Source: Apiospora phragmitis (taxonomy: Eukaryota; Ascomycota; Sordariomycetes; Amphisphaeriales; Apiosporaceae). From it: a stretch of 64,000 bases of DNA. Positions 24,546-37,388 of the stretch are shown here, piece after piece. The position numbers and the translations under genes were made by a program. The notes beneath the pieces were generated by a model. That model had not been told where the DNA came from. It did not search any database and was given only the letters and a program-made list of their open reading frames with translations. The DNA lies in assembly GCA_038363925.1 (NCBI GenBank), contig JAQQWL010000011.1, forward strand, positions 2,232,001 through 2,296,000, in the 5' to 3' direction. Position 1 is the first letter of the stretch, and each line of letters opens with the position of its first letter.

Positions 24546-25906
24546 ATGTGCTTCGAAAGCCGGAAACAGGACGAGGAGGGGCTCAACCGCTCACGCGAGC
24601 TGGACCGAGTAATTCGACAAGATGAGAAGCGACTGGCTAGAGAAGTGAAGCTGCTACTTCTGGGTACGTAACTGGGCACGAGGGGATCATCGAGATTTTT
24701 GTGGTGTGCAGCTTTCTGACTGAAGGACGTTGAAACAGGAGCCGGCGAGTCGGGCAAATCGACAGTCCTCAAGCAGATGAAATTGATCTATGCGCAAGGC
24801 TTCAGCAAAAACGAAAGGTTAGAAGGCAAACCGGTGGTATTCAACAACGTTGTGCAATCGATGCGAACCATCTTTGATGTCATGTCGGATCAAGGAATCG
24901 AGTTTGAGAACAAGGACAACGAGGTAAGAATCACTCTGATTCTCCATGGAATGTGGCAGTGGACACGTGCGGCCGACGCTGACGAATTGATCTTTATACT
25001 TGACAGAAAAACCAGGCGACGGTACTGGTCGACCACGAAATCTCGCCCAACGACTCGCTGCCAGAAGAATACCTCGACCCAATCAAGTCGCTGTGGGCCG
25101 ATGCAGGTGTGCAGAAGGCCATTCTTAAGGGGAACGAATACGCCCTGCATGACAACCTGGGATAGTACGTCCAATAATCTCCCGAGTCTCGATATCGAAT
25201 TTATATTCTCGAGGCATCCTGCTGACATAAAGGTTTTCAGTTTCTGCAATGATCTCGACCGACTGTGGCAGAAGGGCTACATCCCCGATGACCAAGACCT
25301 TCTGCGCTCCCGACTCAGGACGACAGGTATAACAGAGACTATTTTCGACCTGGGCCAGCTCACATATCGCATGTTCGATGTCGGTGGCCAGCGATCAGAA
25401 CGAAAGAAGTGGATACACTGTTTTGAGAACGTCAATTGCCTGTTGTTTCTAGTCGCGATCAGCGGATACGATCAGTGTCTAGTAGAGGACAAGGATGGCG
25501 TGAGTTCACCTCGACAAGAAACTGCCTGGGGTGGTTGCGGTGACTAACGAGATGGTAACAGAACCAAATGAACGAAGCCTTGATGCTATGGGAATCGATA
25601 GCGAACTCGCATTGGTTCACGAAGTCGGCACTCATCCTCTTCCTTAACAAAATGGATCTCTTCAAGGAGAAGATTGCGGCGAGCCCCATCACGAGCCACG
25701 GCTTCGTTGACTACCAGGGCCCGGTCGACGACTGGAAGCAGGCCAGCAAGTACTTCATGGACAAATTTAGAGCGCTTAACCGAAACCCCGAGAAGGAAAT
25801 CTACGGGCATTTCACCAACGCAACTGACACCAACCTTCTGAAGATTACCATGGGTTCCGTGCAGGATATGATCATCCAACGCAACCTCAAGCAACTCATA
25901 CTGTGA
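24546..25906 (+). CDS. heterotrimeric G-protein alpha subunit, group II (GNA-2-like)
   Basis: GTP-binding signal transducer acting at the plasma membrane with G-beta-gamma and seven-transmembrane receptors. Exons 24546-24663, 24739-24923, 25007-25164, 25241-25499 and 25562-25906 give 354 residues. The P-loop is GAGESGKST (from residue 40), switch I holds SRLRTTGI, switch II DVGGQRSERKKW, then FLNKMDLF (NKxD) and TNATDT, which replaces the usual TCATDT. The N-terminus is MCFESRKQDEE: Cys2 instead of Gly2, so no N-myristoylation, only a possible palmitoylation site. This and the C-terminal QRNLKQLIL, without a pertussis-toxin-type cysteine, match fungal group II subunits such as Neurospora GNA-2. 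All introns lie in the G-alpha fold without breaking motifs. Confidence 0.95.
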
Positions 25907-27554
25907 GTAATCAATAATCATGTGGGTTTCCTTGTGGTTCTCTTTGGCTATCACAACCCCATTGCAAGTGCAATCCAAGAAGCTTTGGAACCCACTGTCC
26001 TGCGTTCCCAAACATGCCCGAGCCTGGTAAAATATATCCCTTGCGACAAAGAAATGACTAGAGAGCGCCTTGCTGACCTGTTACAAAGGATATAACATAG
26101 CGTGTCCCGCTACGTAAATCACCGTCTAGGGTTGGCCAGGTCGACCTCAATGCAGTACCCGTGTTCCGGTTACGACACCCCCCGATGAGGCGAGATAACC
26201 GATACTGGCGCCATCTTGTTCTATCATATACTACGAAACCTCCACTTATTTCTTTCTCAAATGTCTATACTATATCGGAAGCGGGCATGGTACAGGCTCA
26301 GAAGGCGGCGCGCGATTGAGTAAATTGAGATGATTGATACCCATTGAAGCATCGCAACCTGGCGCCGGCATGGCTACGGTCCCTTTCTTCAGGATGGCTG
26401 GCACAGCAGCTCAAGCAGCAGGCTGTGGGGGACTCGGGATATCGGTTCCTTCCTGCATCGGGCGGGCAGCGAGCGGTCTGTTGTTACGCTTCAACACGGT
26501 TCCCCCTTGCCTTTGTTCTTTCCCTAACGATCGATACCTCTTGACGTTTCTTCATATTTTTTAAGCTATGAATATAGCATCACGAATAACGGTGTGAGCG
26601 AAGTCGATGTAAAATAGATAATACCTTTCAATAAACAGGGGCAAAGAGTGTGTCTCTAATCTCACTGCTACATATATTCGCTACCGTCCTCGACATCCAC
26701 CGGAGCCCTGGCCGTTCTTTACAAATCTCAAGTTCTGCCTCTAATCGATACGACTTACAAGTTCTTGTTGGTCCTACCAGAAGTACGACTTCTAGTTTCT
26801 AGCCCCGTTGCAATCCGCCGATCGAGTCGCGGTCCGCTCCCCGGGCAATTTAGTGGGTGCCTTTCCACGTGGGGGAGGGGGGGCAGAAGACGGGGTTGTT
26901 CTGGGGACATACTGCACCTCTACTGTACATCACGGAGAGGTTTAAAGCAAAGCATCGAATGCGGTGGCTGTCCGCCCTGTAAGATTGAGTGGTAGCATTG
27001 ATGTTGCGAATGAGATATACATTGGGTTTGTCCGTGATAAATGTATTAATGTCGATCGCAAATGTCAACAAGTACATAGTACATTGATGGGGGCAGGTAG
27101 CTTCAATAAAGGTGTACATCAGGGTCAAGCTATGTATGATTGACCTTAGGCAATTACAGGGAAGGCGCATTCATCCGGGGCAACCAGAAAAAAAGGACAA
27201 TGTAAACATCAAACGCCAAACGTCAATATGGGCAGACCAGTCGATGACAGGCTGGTACTTGTGAGAACCAATCTTTGGGGAGGGATGATAACAACGTTGA
27301 AACTTGGGTAACCTGCCAGACCGCCTACTACATCTTACTACATGTACTTCATATCCGACATTGAGTTCAATCAAGTGCACAACGTTTGGTGCAACACTGA
27401 ACTATCTATTCCCTCAACACTTATACAAGCGACAGATTTGCAATTTCGTTGCACGCTACGTATACGGTTCCCGTATCAAACCCTGCATCCCGAGCAACGC
27501 CCATCATTCTGATCGGTTCTCCGCAATAAGTATTTGCCATTCCAATGCGCCAGC
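25907..27554. other. 1.6 kb intergenic, no gene recognised
   Basis: This holds the 3' flank of the G-alpha gene and the upstream region of the beta-glucosidase gene. Frames are short and lack domain character. Confidence 0.5.
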
Positions 27555-30515
27555 ATGGCCGAAGATAACCCTCTACGCGGCAGAGGCCACAGCAGTAAGG
27601 CTGCGTACGATCCCGTGCAGCCAGGTCCCGCCGGAACAGCCCCTCGTCGTGGATGCTGGTCCTCGCTTCAGGGGAAGTTCCCCATCCTAACCAAAAAACC
27701 TTTCCAAATCTTACTGGTCCTACTATGTATATTACCCTTTGGTCTGTTAGGCTTATTAGCCTTACGAAATCGTGGCCACAACGATGCCACCTGTACATCT
27801 GGCAACTGTTCAAGTGGGAATAAGAACGCCATCAAGGATGACACATACTTCTATGGCCAGTCACAACCATGCTATCCCTCACGTGAGTACTGTCTTTGCA
27901 TAACCGAAAGCTGCGCTCCCTAATTCTTGAAATCTAGCAAATATGACAGCCGCCGTCGTTGCTACGTGGGCCGGCGCTGTCGGCAAAGCCGTTGCCATGG
28001 TCCGCAATATGACAATCGAAGAGAAGGTCAGCTTGACCACAGGCGCACCTTCGGGGACCGGCTGTTCTGGAAGTATCCCTCCGATATCTCGCCTGGGATT
28101 TCCCGGTCTCTGTCTAAGTGATGCCGGCAATGGCCTACGGGCGACTGATTTCGTGAGTGGATGGCCCAGCGGCATTCATGTTGGAGCGAGCTGGAACAAA
28201 GTCCTAGCCAGGCAGAGAGCCGTCAACATGGGGCTGGAGTTTCGAACCAAAGGGGTCAATGTTGCGCTGGGCCCCGTTGTAGGGCCTATCGGCCGCGTCG
28301 TTCAGGGCGGTCGCAATTGGGAGGGTTTTACCGTCGACCCTTGGCTTAGCGGTGCTTTCGCCTTTGAGACAGTACAGGGCATTCAGTCGGTTGGTGTCAT
28401 TACCAGCACCAAGGTTCGTCGGTCCAGGCAGCCCGATCACGCATGACATTGACCAGATATAGCATTTCATTGGTAATGAGCAAGAGACCAATAGGGTACC
28501 TGCTAACGGGAAGGAGGCCGTCTCGTCCAATATTGACGACAAGACGATGCATGAGGTCTACCTTTGGTAATGCCCATACCTGTCGAGCGCGTTAGATGAT
28601 GGGCTAATATTAAGCAGGCCGTTTCAAGACGCCGTACATGCCGGTTCTGGAAATATCATGTGTAGCTACAACAGAGTCAACAACTCCTATGGGTGTCAAG
28701 TAAAACCCCCTTATACCTTATAATGTATCATGAAACTGACTACGTGCCGCTGTGTAGAACAGCTTCACACAGAATTATCTACTCAAGGAGGAATTGGGTT
28801 TCCAGGTAGGCCTTGCTCCATGGGGCAAATCCTCGTGCTGATGCTGACTATGTTCACGTAGGGCTTTGTCGTTTCTGACTGGGGTGCACAGCGCTCTGGT
28901 GTTGCATCGGCGCTCGCTGGAATGGATATGGTCATGCCTAATTCAGACCTATGGGGAAGTACTCTCGTTGAAGCCGTTCGGAACGGTTCGGTCCCTCAAG
29001 TGCGTCTGGATGACATGGCTGTCCGAATCGTTGCCTCGTGGTATCAGATGAAGCAGGTGGGTTACATCTTCATTGTCCTCAGCTATGATACTAGGGTAGG
29101 ATGGCTGGCCCATAATTTGTCGGTGTTCACGTTAGTACTGAAATGTGTGCTCATGCAATATTGTCCTATAGGACCAAGATTTTCCAGAACCTGGCTTCGG
29201 TATGCCACCGGACTTAACAAAGCCACATCGAATCGTAGATGCCAGGAATGCCTCCTCGAAACGGGCCCTACTCGATGGCGCCGTTGAAGGGCATGTTCTC
29301 GTCAAAAACTCTAACGGTGCGCTCCCTTTCCGCAAACCTCGGATGCTCTCGCTGTATGGCTATTCAGCCCGGAACCCCGATCAGTGGAACTACAATGCTA
29401 TGGGTGGGGTGTCGGCTTGGAGCTTTGGAGGAGAATCGGCTTACCAAGGACGCGATGTCGCGGGGGCTTTTGCACTCGAGTCCCAGGATCAACTCCCTCA
29501 GGTTGCGCCCAATGGTACAATTGTTAGTGGTGGGGGGTCTGGTGCAGTGACGCCTGCCTATATCAGTTCACCATTCGATGCACTCAATGCTCGTGCTTAC
29601 GAGGATGGGACAGCTCTGTTCTGGGATTTTACTAGTGCTGAACCGTACGTGGATTCGGCTTCGGATGCTTGCATTATCATGCTCAACGCCTTCTCTTCCG
29701 AAGGATACGACCGACCAGGAATTCGCGACAAGTATAGTGATGGCCTGATACGACATGTAGCCCAGAGCTGCAACAATACGGTGGTGGTATTTCACAATGC
29801 AGGAACACGTCTCGTGGAGGACTTCATCGACCATCCCAATGTCACGGCCGTTATATTTGCACACCTACCCGGCCAGGAGTCGGGGCATGCCCTTGTTTCA
29901 ATACTCTATGGCGAATCAAACCCGTCTGGAAAGTTGCCCTATACGGTGGCGGCCAATGAGTCAGACTACAGCAATCTCCTCAAGCCCGACTTACCAGAAG
30001 GGATGTTTGAGATATTTCCGCAGTCCAATTTTACCGAAGGCGTCTACATTGATTATCGGCATTTTGATGCAAAGAACATCACTCCTCGTTTCGAGTTTGG
30101 GTTCGGCCTTTCTTACACGACGTTCGATTACTCGAACCTAAAGATTGACAAGAACACCAGCAGCTCTACGGAGAGTTACCCATCAGGACCGGTCGAGGAG
30201 GGGGGGCCCTCGGACCTTTGGCATACGGTGGCTACAATCAGCGCAGATATACATAACACGGGGGAGGTGGACGGCGCCGAGGCTGCCCAACTTTATGTTG
30301 GTATTCCCGGAGCACCCATACGTCAACTCCGTGGATTCGACAAGCCTTTCATCAACGCCACGCAATCAGCCACTGTGAGCCTCAAGCTAAGCAGACGAGA
30401 TCTCAGTGTGTGGGATGTTGCATCACAGAAGTGGCTTCTTCAAAGAGGCCAGTACGGTATATGGGTTGGTGCCAGCAGTCGAAAGCTGCCGCTGCAAGGC
30501 AGCTTTGACTTGTGA
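27555..30515 (+). CDS. membrane-anchored GH3 beta-glucosidase
   Basis: Glycoside hydrolase family 3 enzyme releasing glucose from cellobiose and related beta-glucosides. Exons 27555-27882, 27938-28413, 28463-28566, 28618-28699, 28758-28805, 28862-29056 and 29172-30515 give 858 residues. The N-terminus has about 48 cytosolic residues and a single hydrophobic helix ([20 protein letters not shown], residues 51-70), so this is a type II membrane protein as in the fungal BglE-type enzymes, not a secreted one. Motifs in order: [62 protein letters not shown] and nucleophile Asp352 in VVSDWGA. The second domain and C-terminal fibronectin type III-like region contain [17 protein letters not shown] and [19 protein letters not shown]. 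Seven exons are joined with consistent phases. Confidence 0.95.
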
Positions 30516-31781
30516 ATCGTACTGTTCGGAGTTTCGGCGTTGAGGCTCTTGTTGATTGGATGGACGGGCTTGCTCCATGGCGTTTAGATGACAGTAGCGG
30601 AAGGCAGGGTTACTGTGGAATTTGTAAAGGGTTTCTAACGTAGTCATAGGCTGGCGACACTGGCCCACGATTAATGTACTATTGGGTCGCGTCATCATGA
30701 TGAGGATATGCTCGAATCTAAGCGTACTAGTCTAATGTTCTATATCCCAGTGGCACAAGACGTTGGAATTAGATGCTTATTAATAAGCACATACAGTGGC
30801 ACCCCTTGCTGAACAGGACGCGAGGAGGGGGGTTGCTTCAGTAGGTATTTATAATACGAAGAAAATATCCGCAAAGCACCGTTTGCTAGGCTGAGCACAC
30901 GCAAGGAGGCAATTGCATGTGTACCTACTTTGCTACTTACCTACTTAGTAGGTAAGGAAGGCATGGCCACCTTTCCCTACGCCTCCTTGCGCCTCCTTCC
31001 AAAAACGAATGCTGCCATGGGGACTTAGCCTGGGTTGTCGCATTCTTTTCCAGGGACCTGAAGTACACGCGTGCATGCATCGATATACAATACCCGTAGT
31101 ATAGCCCCTGAGACTAAGGCTCGGCTGGCGGCTTCCTTCTATTTTGGGGCGTCCAATCGGCAGTGAGACAAGCCAACAGTGGTTTGACCGATCTGCACTT
31201 CGCCCGGCGTCGACTAGAAAGCGAGAAACCGATTCCCCACGTTTAATGGGATCTAGACCCGCTGCCGGCCTGGGCTTGCTTAAGAGGTACGAAGTATATT
31301 AGGAGGTACTCCGTGGTAGGTAAAGAGGTAGGTTTGGTACATGCATTCCTCGGAAGTGCTTATTCCTCAGGCTTCTGCTTCAGTTGCAAGCGCCCCAGGC
31401 TGCCAGGCCTAGACCGACCCTCTTCATTTTTTCTTTCTAGGCTTTTCGCCCCCTTCATTGCGACATCAATCAAGCAGTTCCGTTCAGTTTGCTATGTGCA
31501 GGCAGTCAAGGCTAATATTGAAGCATCGTTCAATTCTTCGCAGGTAGGTAGCGCTGCCCGCGCCGTGTTCGGCATTCTCGGTTTAGCCCAGCCCAGCTTG
31601 TCCCGTCCAGTAATGTTCAGATGCCCCGGTTCGAAAAGCCGTCCCAACTTCTTCTGCCCTTGTCACAACCTTAAATCCGATGTCAACACACCTTGACTTG
31701 GCATAACAGGACAAGGCGACATCTCGCTTGATACTGTATCTCTGCTAGCCCCGTTCTCCGCTGAGCCGGGCGTCGGTCGGT
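30516..31781. other. 1.3 kb intergenic, no gene recognised
   Basis: Between two plus-strand genes. A 127-codon frame at 31313-31696 lies just before the regulator gene but has no recognisable domain and is probably 5' UTR or promoter. Confidence 0.5.
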
Positions 31782-34310
31782 ATGCAGTCCATCAGTCACG
31801 CTCTCACTCTCACAGGCCTGTCGCCCGCTTCTGATACGGCCACCACCGAGTCTTCGTCTTCAGTGCTCCGATCCCCTGATGGTCGGAACGGGGCTCCGCA
31901 CTCCTACGCTCCTGGCGTCTCGGAACGCGCCTGTCAAAAGTGCAGAGCTTCCAAGAGACGCTGCGACAAGGTGAGAGAGACTTTGCCCTCACTCACTTTT
32001 ATGTTCAGACGTCCTCTTCCCTCATACTTGCGTCAATTCCGACTGAATCCTTACACTTGCTGACCAATAAGCGCAGGCCTTGCCATACTGTACGAGGTGT
32101 GCCAGGTATATATAGATTCCTGCCTCTGTTCTATTGCTTTGCTGTGATAACTAAGGATTCTGCAGACTCGGTGCAACATGTGTCTACCTGGCCGACACCA
32201 TCACAGGGCCTAGCACGGCGACCAATCAAGCGCCCCTGGCTTCCCTACAGTCGCAGTCGCTCCCGAGGTCTGAGTTTCTATGCGCCCCGGACCCATTGGC
32301 AGAGCTTACAGCACCTTTGATCCTGTCGTTTGTGTCCGCTGACGCTGCACCGGAAGAGCAGCTGGACTGGACGGATGGCGTGCGCGCCTACTACGATTGT
32401 GTCCACAAATGGTACTCGGTGGTGCATCGCGGCTTGTTTGACTACCGCATTGAAAGTCTGTGTGCTTCGGCCGACTCCCCGGCCGCGCCTCCCTCATGTG
32501 CGTCATCCGGCTTTACCGGAGGCAGCAGCTTCACCCTACAGAAAGGTTCGGCAGACTGGAGTTTCGTGTCGGCAAGGATGAGCCGCGAGTTGGCTCTGCT
32601 CATCTTGGCCATGTACCTTTCCGCGCGCACCTGCTCGACACAAGCCGGCCGGAATAGGGCCATGTTCGACAATCTGTACAGGATCGTCAGGCGTTCATTT
32701 GCGCTCGGTATTTGCGAATCGACGTCGCCGAAAATTGAGTTCGTTCAAATCGGGGCTCTGCTCGCGCTCTATGAATATGGTCATAGCAATTCTGCGCTGG
32801 CCTATAGAACCCTGAGCGAGACGGTAGCGGGGGCAAGGGTCTTGGGAATCCGGCCCGGCTGTACGAGTGATAGAGACACTGTGAGCATGGACGGCATAAG
32901 TGCCATGGAGCATGAACAGAACGGCGCCATTTGGTGGTCATCGTTTATTGTTGATCAGTAAGTCTCAAAATGTGTAGTAGTGATCAGGGGCTGCCTTGGA
33001 TCGACGTCAGATCTCAGTCGCCGCCTGTTGTCAAGGCTGCCACAGTTGCCATCAGCATCACGCATGGCCAGCATGATATTGAAGGGCGAAGAATTAACTT
33101 ATATAACAGGCTCATACACCGCGACGAAGCATCAACACATCTGCCTTTCATCCTCGAATCGCCCGAGCCTATTACACTTCTGCCGGAACCCGGCCAGAAC
33201 TCGACCGGAAGATTTCACCCAGAGCCTCGGTACGAGTCGCGAGGGCCTTCAAACCGGAGGTTGCCCGTTAGCACCAGCGTGAGCGTACCCTTGATGGAGT
33301 CTTTTCAGATCTCCGCGAAGGTGGCCAGCCTGCTGCATCGTGCTCTACGACACAACTATGAGACGAGGATGAGGGCGCCCGGTATGCTGCCCCATGTCGA
33401 GACTTTCGAACCCCTGGACCAAGAGATTCGCCACATGACCGCGACACTACTCAAAGATGCCACTGACTGGCGATATGCGCTGGACTGTTTCGCCATGTGT
33501 TGCTCGTAAGTTCATTAGCGCCGCCTCCAATCGGATTTATTATTGTACGGGGTCTTCCAGACGAGGAATTTCCATTTCCAGCCTGCCGGATGCCGTTGGT
33601 CACATATGGCTTCGGCGGCTTGTTCTCCTCTCTCCTCAACTCATCTCCGATACGGACACCGACCTGACGTGAGAAATGCAGTGCACTTTTTACGCTCTAT
33701 CTTCCCTTCCTCCCTATCCTCGAGTCTCAGACGGCCGCGCAGATCAACAGTGATAAGGGGCTGACAACAGCCCTGGCTGCGCTACGTTTTGCGGCCCAGC
33801 TGTCATCGGACATTACGTGTAAGATGAACAGTGAGATCACCAACTCGGATCAGGAGCTGTCGTGCCGCGAGTTGGCGGTCTTGGCGGCACCGACCTGCTT
33901 CCTAGTCGTCAAGGTCTACACGGGCTTGCGCAATATCTGCCCTGAAGAATACCAAAAGTGCCAGGACGCGATCTTGGATAAGTACAAGAGCCTCACCCTC
34001 TTCAGGTGCCGGTGGGGCATTGCTGGTACGTTCACAACCGTCCTCATCCTGATCAACCAACCCTTCCCCCCTTGGTATACCGTCGCGCGAACTAGCTGAC
34101 ACTCAACTTTGTCCGTCTCCGCGCTCTATAGATAAGCTGATGAGCCAACTCAATGACGCGTATGGCGACAATTGGTATCGGTTTCCTGAAACCAAACCTG
34201 GCGCTCTGCAGAGCCAAGGCATGAAGAACCATGACTTGCTGCCGGCGCCACCCCTGCACACGAACGGAGCCATGCTGAGCTCAGAAGGGAATGCCATGGA
34301 TCTGAGCTGA
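31782..34310 (+). CDS. Zn2Cys6 (fungal-type zinc cluster) transcription factor
   Basis: Nuclear DNA-binding regulator of unknown target genes. Exons 31782-31970, 32077-32105, 32166-32957, about 33092-33505, 33682-34025 and 34132-34310 give about 648 residues. The zinc cluster CQKCRASKRRC...YCTRCARLGATC has exact C-x2-C-x6-C-x5-C-x2-C-x6-C spacing and is split by the first two introns, exon 2 being only 29 nt. The middle region (LDWTDGVRAYYDCVHKWYSV to EQNGAIWWSSFIVD) matches the fungal-specific regulatory domain, with PFILESPEPITLLPEP after it. The exon 4 start is the weakest boundary: a site near 33056 also keeps frame. The next acceptor (33681) was chosen because it restores MCCSALFTLYLPFLPILESQ. 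No biosynthetic partner gene is adjacent; the neighbouring beta-glucosidase is a possible but unproven target. Confidence 0.82.
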
Positions 34311-35225
34311 TGGATGATGAGTGGAGACTAGTATTGGCCCACCGGGAAGTATCTCGTCCAGAATCTTCTCTATTTACTTTACTACTTAGGGATTACTTTC
34401 TTTATTGTCTAAATTCTGGTGGCAATCCAGGAATAGATCGGCATTTGTGTATTTTAGTTTCTATCGGATTGATACCCCATTGCTTCACTTATCTCCTGGC
34501 AGTGGCACATGCTATATAAATCTTTTCCTTCCAATGGACTCTGAGGCCCGAAACCCCTGGTTTGGGGAGCCATGAAGGGGCACCGGGTTGTTGGCGAGGC
34601 AGTCTACCCAAGGCAAACCATGCTGTAACGTTTTTGAACGGATTGATATACTTCAAGAGGCTGGTTTTATACAACTCGATGTTAAAAATGAAAAGTGCAA
34701 TTCAAGTCTCCCTGATATTCACCAGCGATAACTTTACACCCACGACAAGCCTCTTGGGAGCACAACCCATTGAATATCAAACTCCATATGTAGCTATTAG
34801 GTATCAATGCTATGCAACCTACATAACTGACTTCGTCAGAGTCCCTTCCGCTGGCGTGGATATCCCTTTGCCACGGGGCCACAGAGCAGCAAAATCCGGC
34901 TCCAACTCCACACTATACACGTATGTCTACCAATCTCGCTATACGCCAAAACCATGGAGGCAGATCAAAATATTTATACAGTAACTGGATTTGGCCAATT
35001 TCCTCACCAAACTCAGTGTCGTCCCTCCACACGCCCCTCGCTATATTCTGCTGTTGAGTTGACAACAGATGGACTGCCCGAGTGTTCGATGCCCAAATAT
35101 TGTCCTCCAGCTTTGAGCGAGAGGGCAATCTTCTCTTTAGAAAATCACTTTTGGTCCAATAATTAAAAGGAGAATGACGCATATTCCCTTCCTCCCCGTG
35201 CGAATTCCAGAACCTATTTCTATTA
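34311..35225. other. intergenic between convergent genes
   Basis: About 0.9 kb between the Zn2Cys6 gene and the VTC5-like gene. Moderately AT-rich, with no supported gene. Confidence 0.5.
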
Positions 35226-36594
35226 TCATAACCCGCTGACCCCTGCCACGAGGACCAATAGCATGCCGTTAAGCACGCATATACCAATAAACGTAAGCCA
35301 AACGACCGATTGGTAAATAAAACCCAACGGGTCCTGCCGATAGAGCATGGCGCCTGAGACCCGTACAGCTGGCGAATAAGCTCACAACAACAGCGAGTGT
35401 GACGCCCACGTCAACCTCCACCTGCAGCTTATGGCGTCCAGTCGCAACCAGCACACTGGCGACAATGAGCAGTACGATGGAGATTAAGAAGCTGACGACG
35501 GCGCAACGGTGCATCACTTTTTCCCTGAAGCGAGCGATGCGCTGATCCTCTATGCTAGGAAGCGCAGCGTAATGCGCCGCATACCCCCTAATGGGATACT
35601 CGACGGAAGAAGCATCCTCATCTTCCGTGGCTTCGGTATCAGTATTGTGGGCCGAGTTTCGTATGCTAAAGTAGTCGGTAGGCAAGTTGTGTGCATGCAG
35701 CAGTGATTGGTGCTCATCATCCTTATCGGGATGCCCGAGCCAGCCGCGGATTTTGCGGGCAGAACCATTGAGCATGCCTCTCATACTTCCAAGCCCCGGA
35801 AAGCTGCCGGATGCGTCTGGGTTTATATAGAGCGTGTATTCCTCGTCGCCCGCCTCGCTCCCATTGTCGTATTCGTTCCAGTACCTCGTTTCAGGTTCGG
35901 CTGGCGTCTGAGAGGGTGCAGATGGCTGCGTTGCCGGAGATGATATTCGGCTTGTCCGCCTGGAAGTGGATGATGTATCTTCTCGTTGGTTTGGCGATTG
36001 GATTTGGGGCGCGGCGGCCCTCAAGGTTGTAAGTAGCTCCTGGTATTGTTGCTCCAGGGGGTGAAAGTCGCGCTGGGTAAAGCTCTTCGGATGGGACAAG
36101 ACATTATCACGGAATCTGGCACCCAGAGAGGTCGAGCCAGTCCACTTCTTGTATTTCTTGAGAATCTTACGCAGTGCCTCCTTCTGAGCCCAGACGAAGC
36201 GCTTCAAGTCGTTGATGTCGTTGCCGCATTCGTCTATTTGCCGCCTGTATTTGACGAACCTCTTTTGGCGCCTACTGTTGACGCCATTCAAGTCGGTGCA
36301 CTTGAGAATGAGGAAGTGAACGAGACCGTGCAAGTGCCGTAACCTTCTTGCTATCTCGTCGGCCTTGCCGGATACAAATAGATCGACACGGGAGTGTTGC
36401 AGGAGCAACTCGTGGTGCAATATATCTTCGAATCTCTTCAGCGAGAGGTCCGTCTGGCCGGGGATAGCAATGGCCGAGGCGGCCTGGTTCTTTGTTGTGT
36501 TGACCTTGATCAGTTGCTTCAGGGTGTTGTAGTCGATGTTGTGAAGACTCCATCTCGCGACGGATTCCTTCTCGAAATAATCTCCGTACTTCAT
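35226..36594 (-). CDS. SPX/DUF202 vacuolar transporter chaperone-like protein (VTC5-like), one apparent frameshift
   Basis: SPX-domain membrane protein, most like yeast Vtc5 (YDR089W), an accessory factor of the vacuolar polyphosphate polymerase complex. It starts at ATG 36594 (MKYGDYFEKESVARWSLHN), not at the upstream TTG. Residues 1-160 form the SPX domain with its inositol-pyrophosphate-binding Lys-rich helix (ALRKILKKYKKW). A disordered Ser/Pro-rich linker follows, then three membrane helices of DUF202 type. There is no triphosphate tunnel domain, as expected for Vtc5 rather than Vtc2-4. After SCTGL the frame breaks near 35355: dropping one base restores GAMLYRQDPLGFIYQ and a third helix ending at the TGA at 35226-35228, for 455 residues in all. 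Without correction the protein ends early at 35269 in a frame without family likeness. Confidence 0.85.
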
Positions 36595-37364
36595 GGTAGC
36601 CAATCAATCAAACGAGCATGGCCTTGGCAAGCGAGAATTCTGACGGCGAATACCTATCGAGGGAAAATTGGGTGTCGAGTAGAATGCTGCTTCGCTCCGA
36701 TGTAGTAGAAGCAAATCAATTGGAGAAATCCGGTTGGGGTAGTAGTGCAGCAGAAACCAGAACTGCCGTGTATAGTATAGTAGAGATAGTAGGAGGTCTG
36801 TAGAATGCAGAGATAAGGATGCAACAAATCGCCAATGCGGTCTGTCGGGCCAATTGGGGCGATGACGTCCGGCTGCTTGGGGCTGTCTTGGGGCCTGGGT
36901 TCCACTGGGAGGGGGCCCTGAGGGAATGGCTCGTCGCTTCTTCCCACTTCCAGATAGCGACCAATTAACCTCCGGCAAGGAGGCGCGGCAAGTACCAGTA
37001 GGCGCAAGCGGTAAGTAAAGTGACCTGGATGCCAACACGATCTCAGATCAAGAAGCTCATCCACCGTCTCCAGTCGGACTCTGGGGGTGGAAGGCAGCTA
37101 AAATAGCTGAACCACCGAATCAAAACCCAAATACCTCGAAGCACGTGCAGGCGACGGAACATGCCAGTTCACAGACAACAGACGACAAGGCGATGGCGGA
37201 TTGATGCTCCAACTTGCGAAGTCTCGAAATCCTTCTTGGAAGTCTCGAGATGTTTTTTTCTTCTTCTTCTGGTTCCTGGAGACAACGGCTGCCAAGGATC
37301 CCCCCACCTTCAGGAACTAAAAAGGGCTCAAAGGACAGTCCCTTCCTAATGCGGTACGCAGGTA

Positions 37365-37388
37365 GAAGGGCGGAAGGGCGGAAGGGCG
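37365..37388. repeat. GAAGGGCG tandem repeat
   Basis: Three perfect tandem copies of the 8-mer GAAGGGCG in non-coding DNA. Confidence 0.8.
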
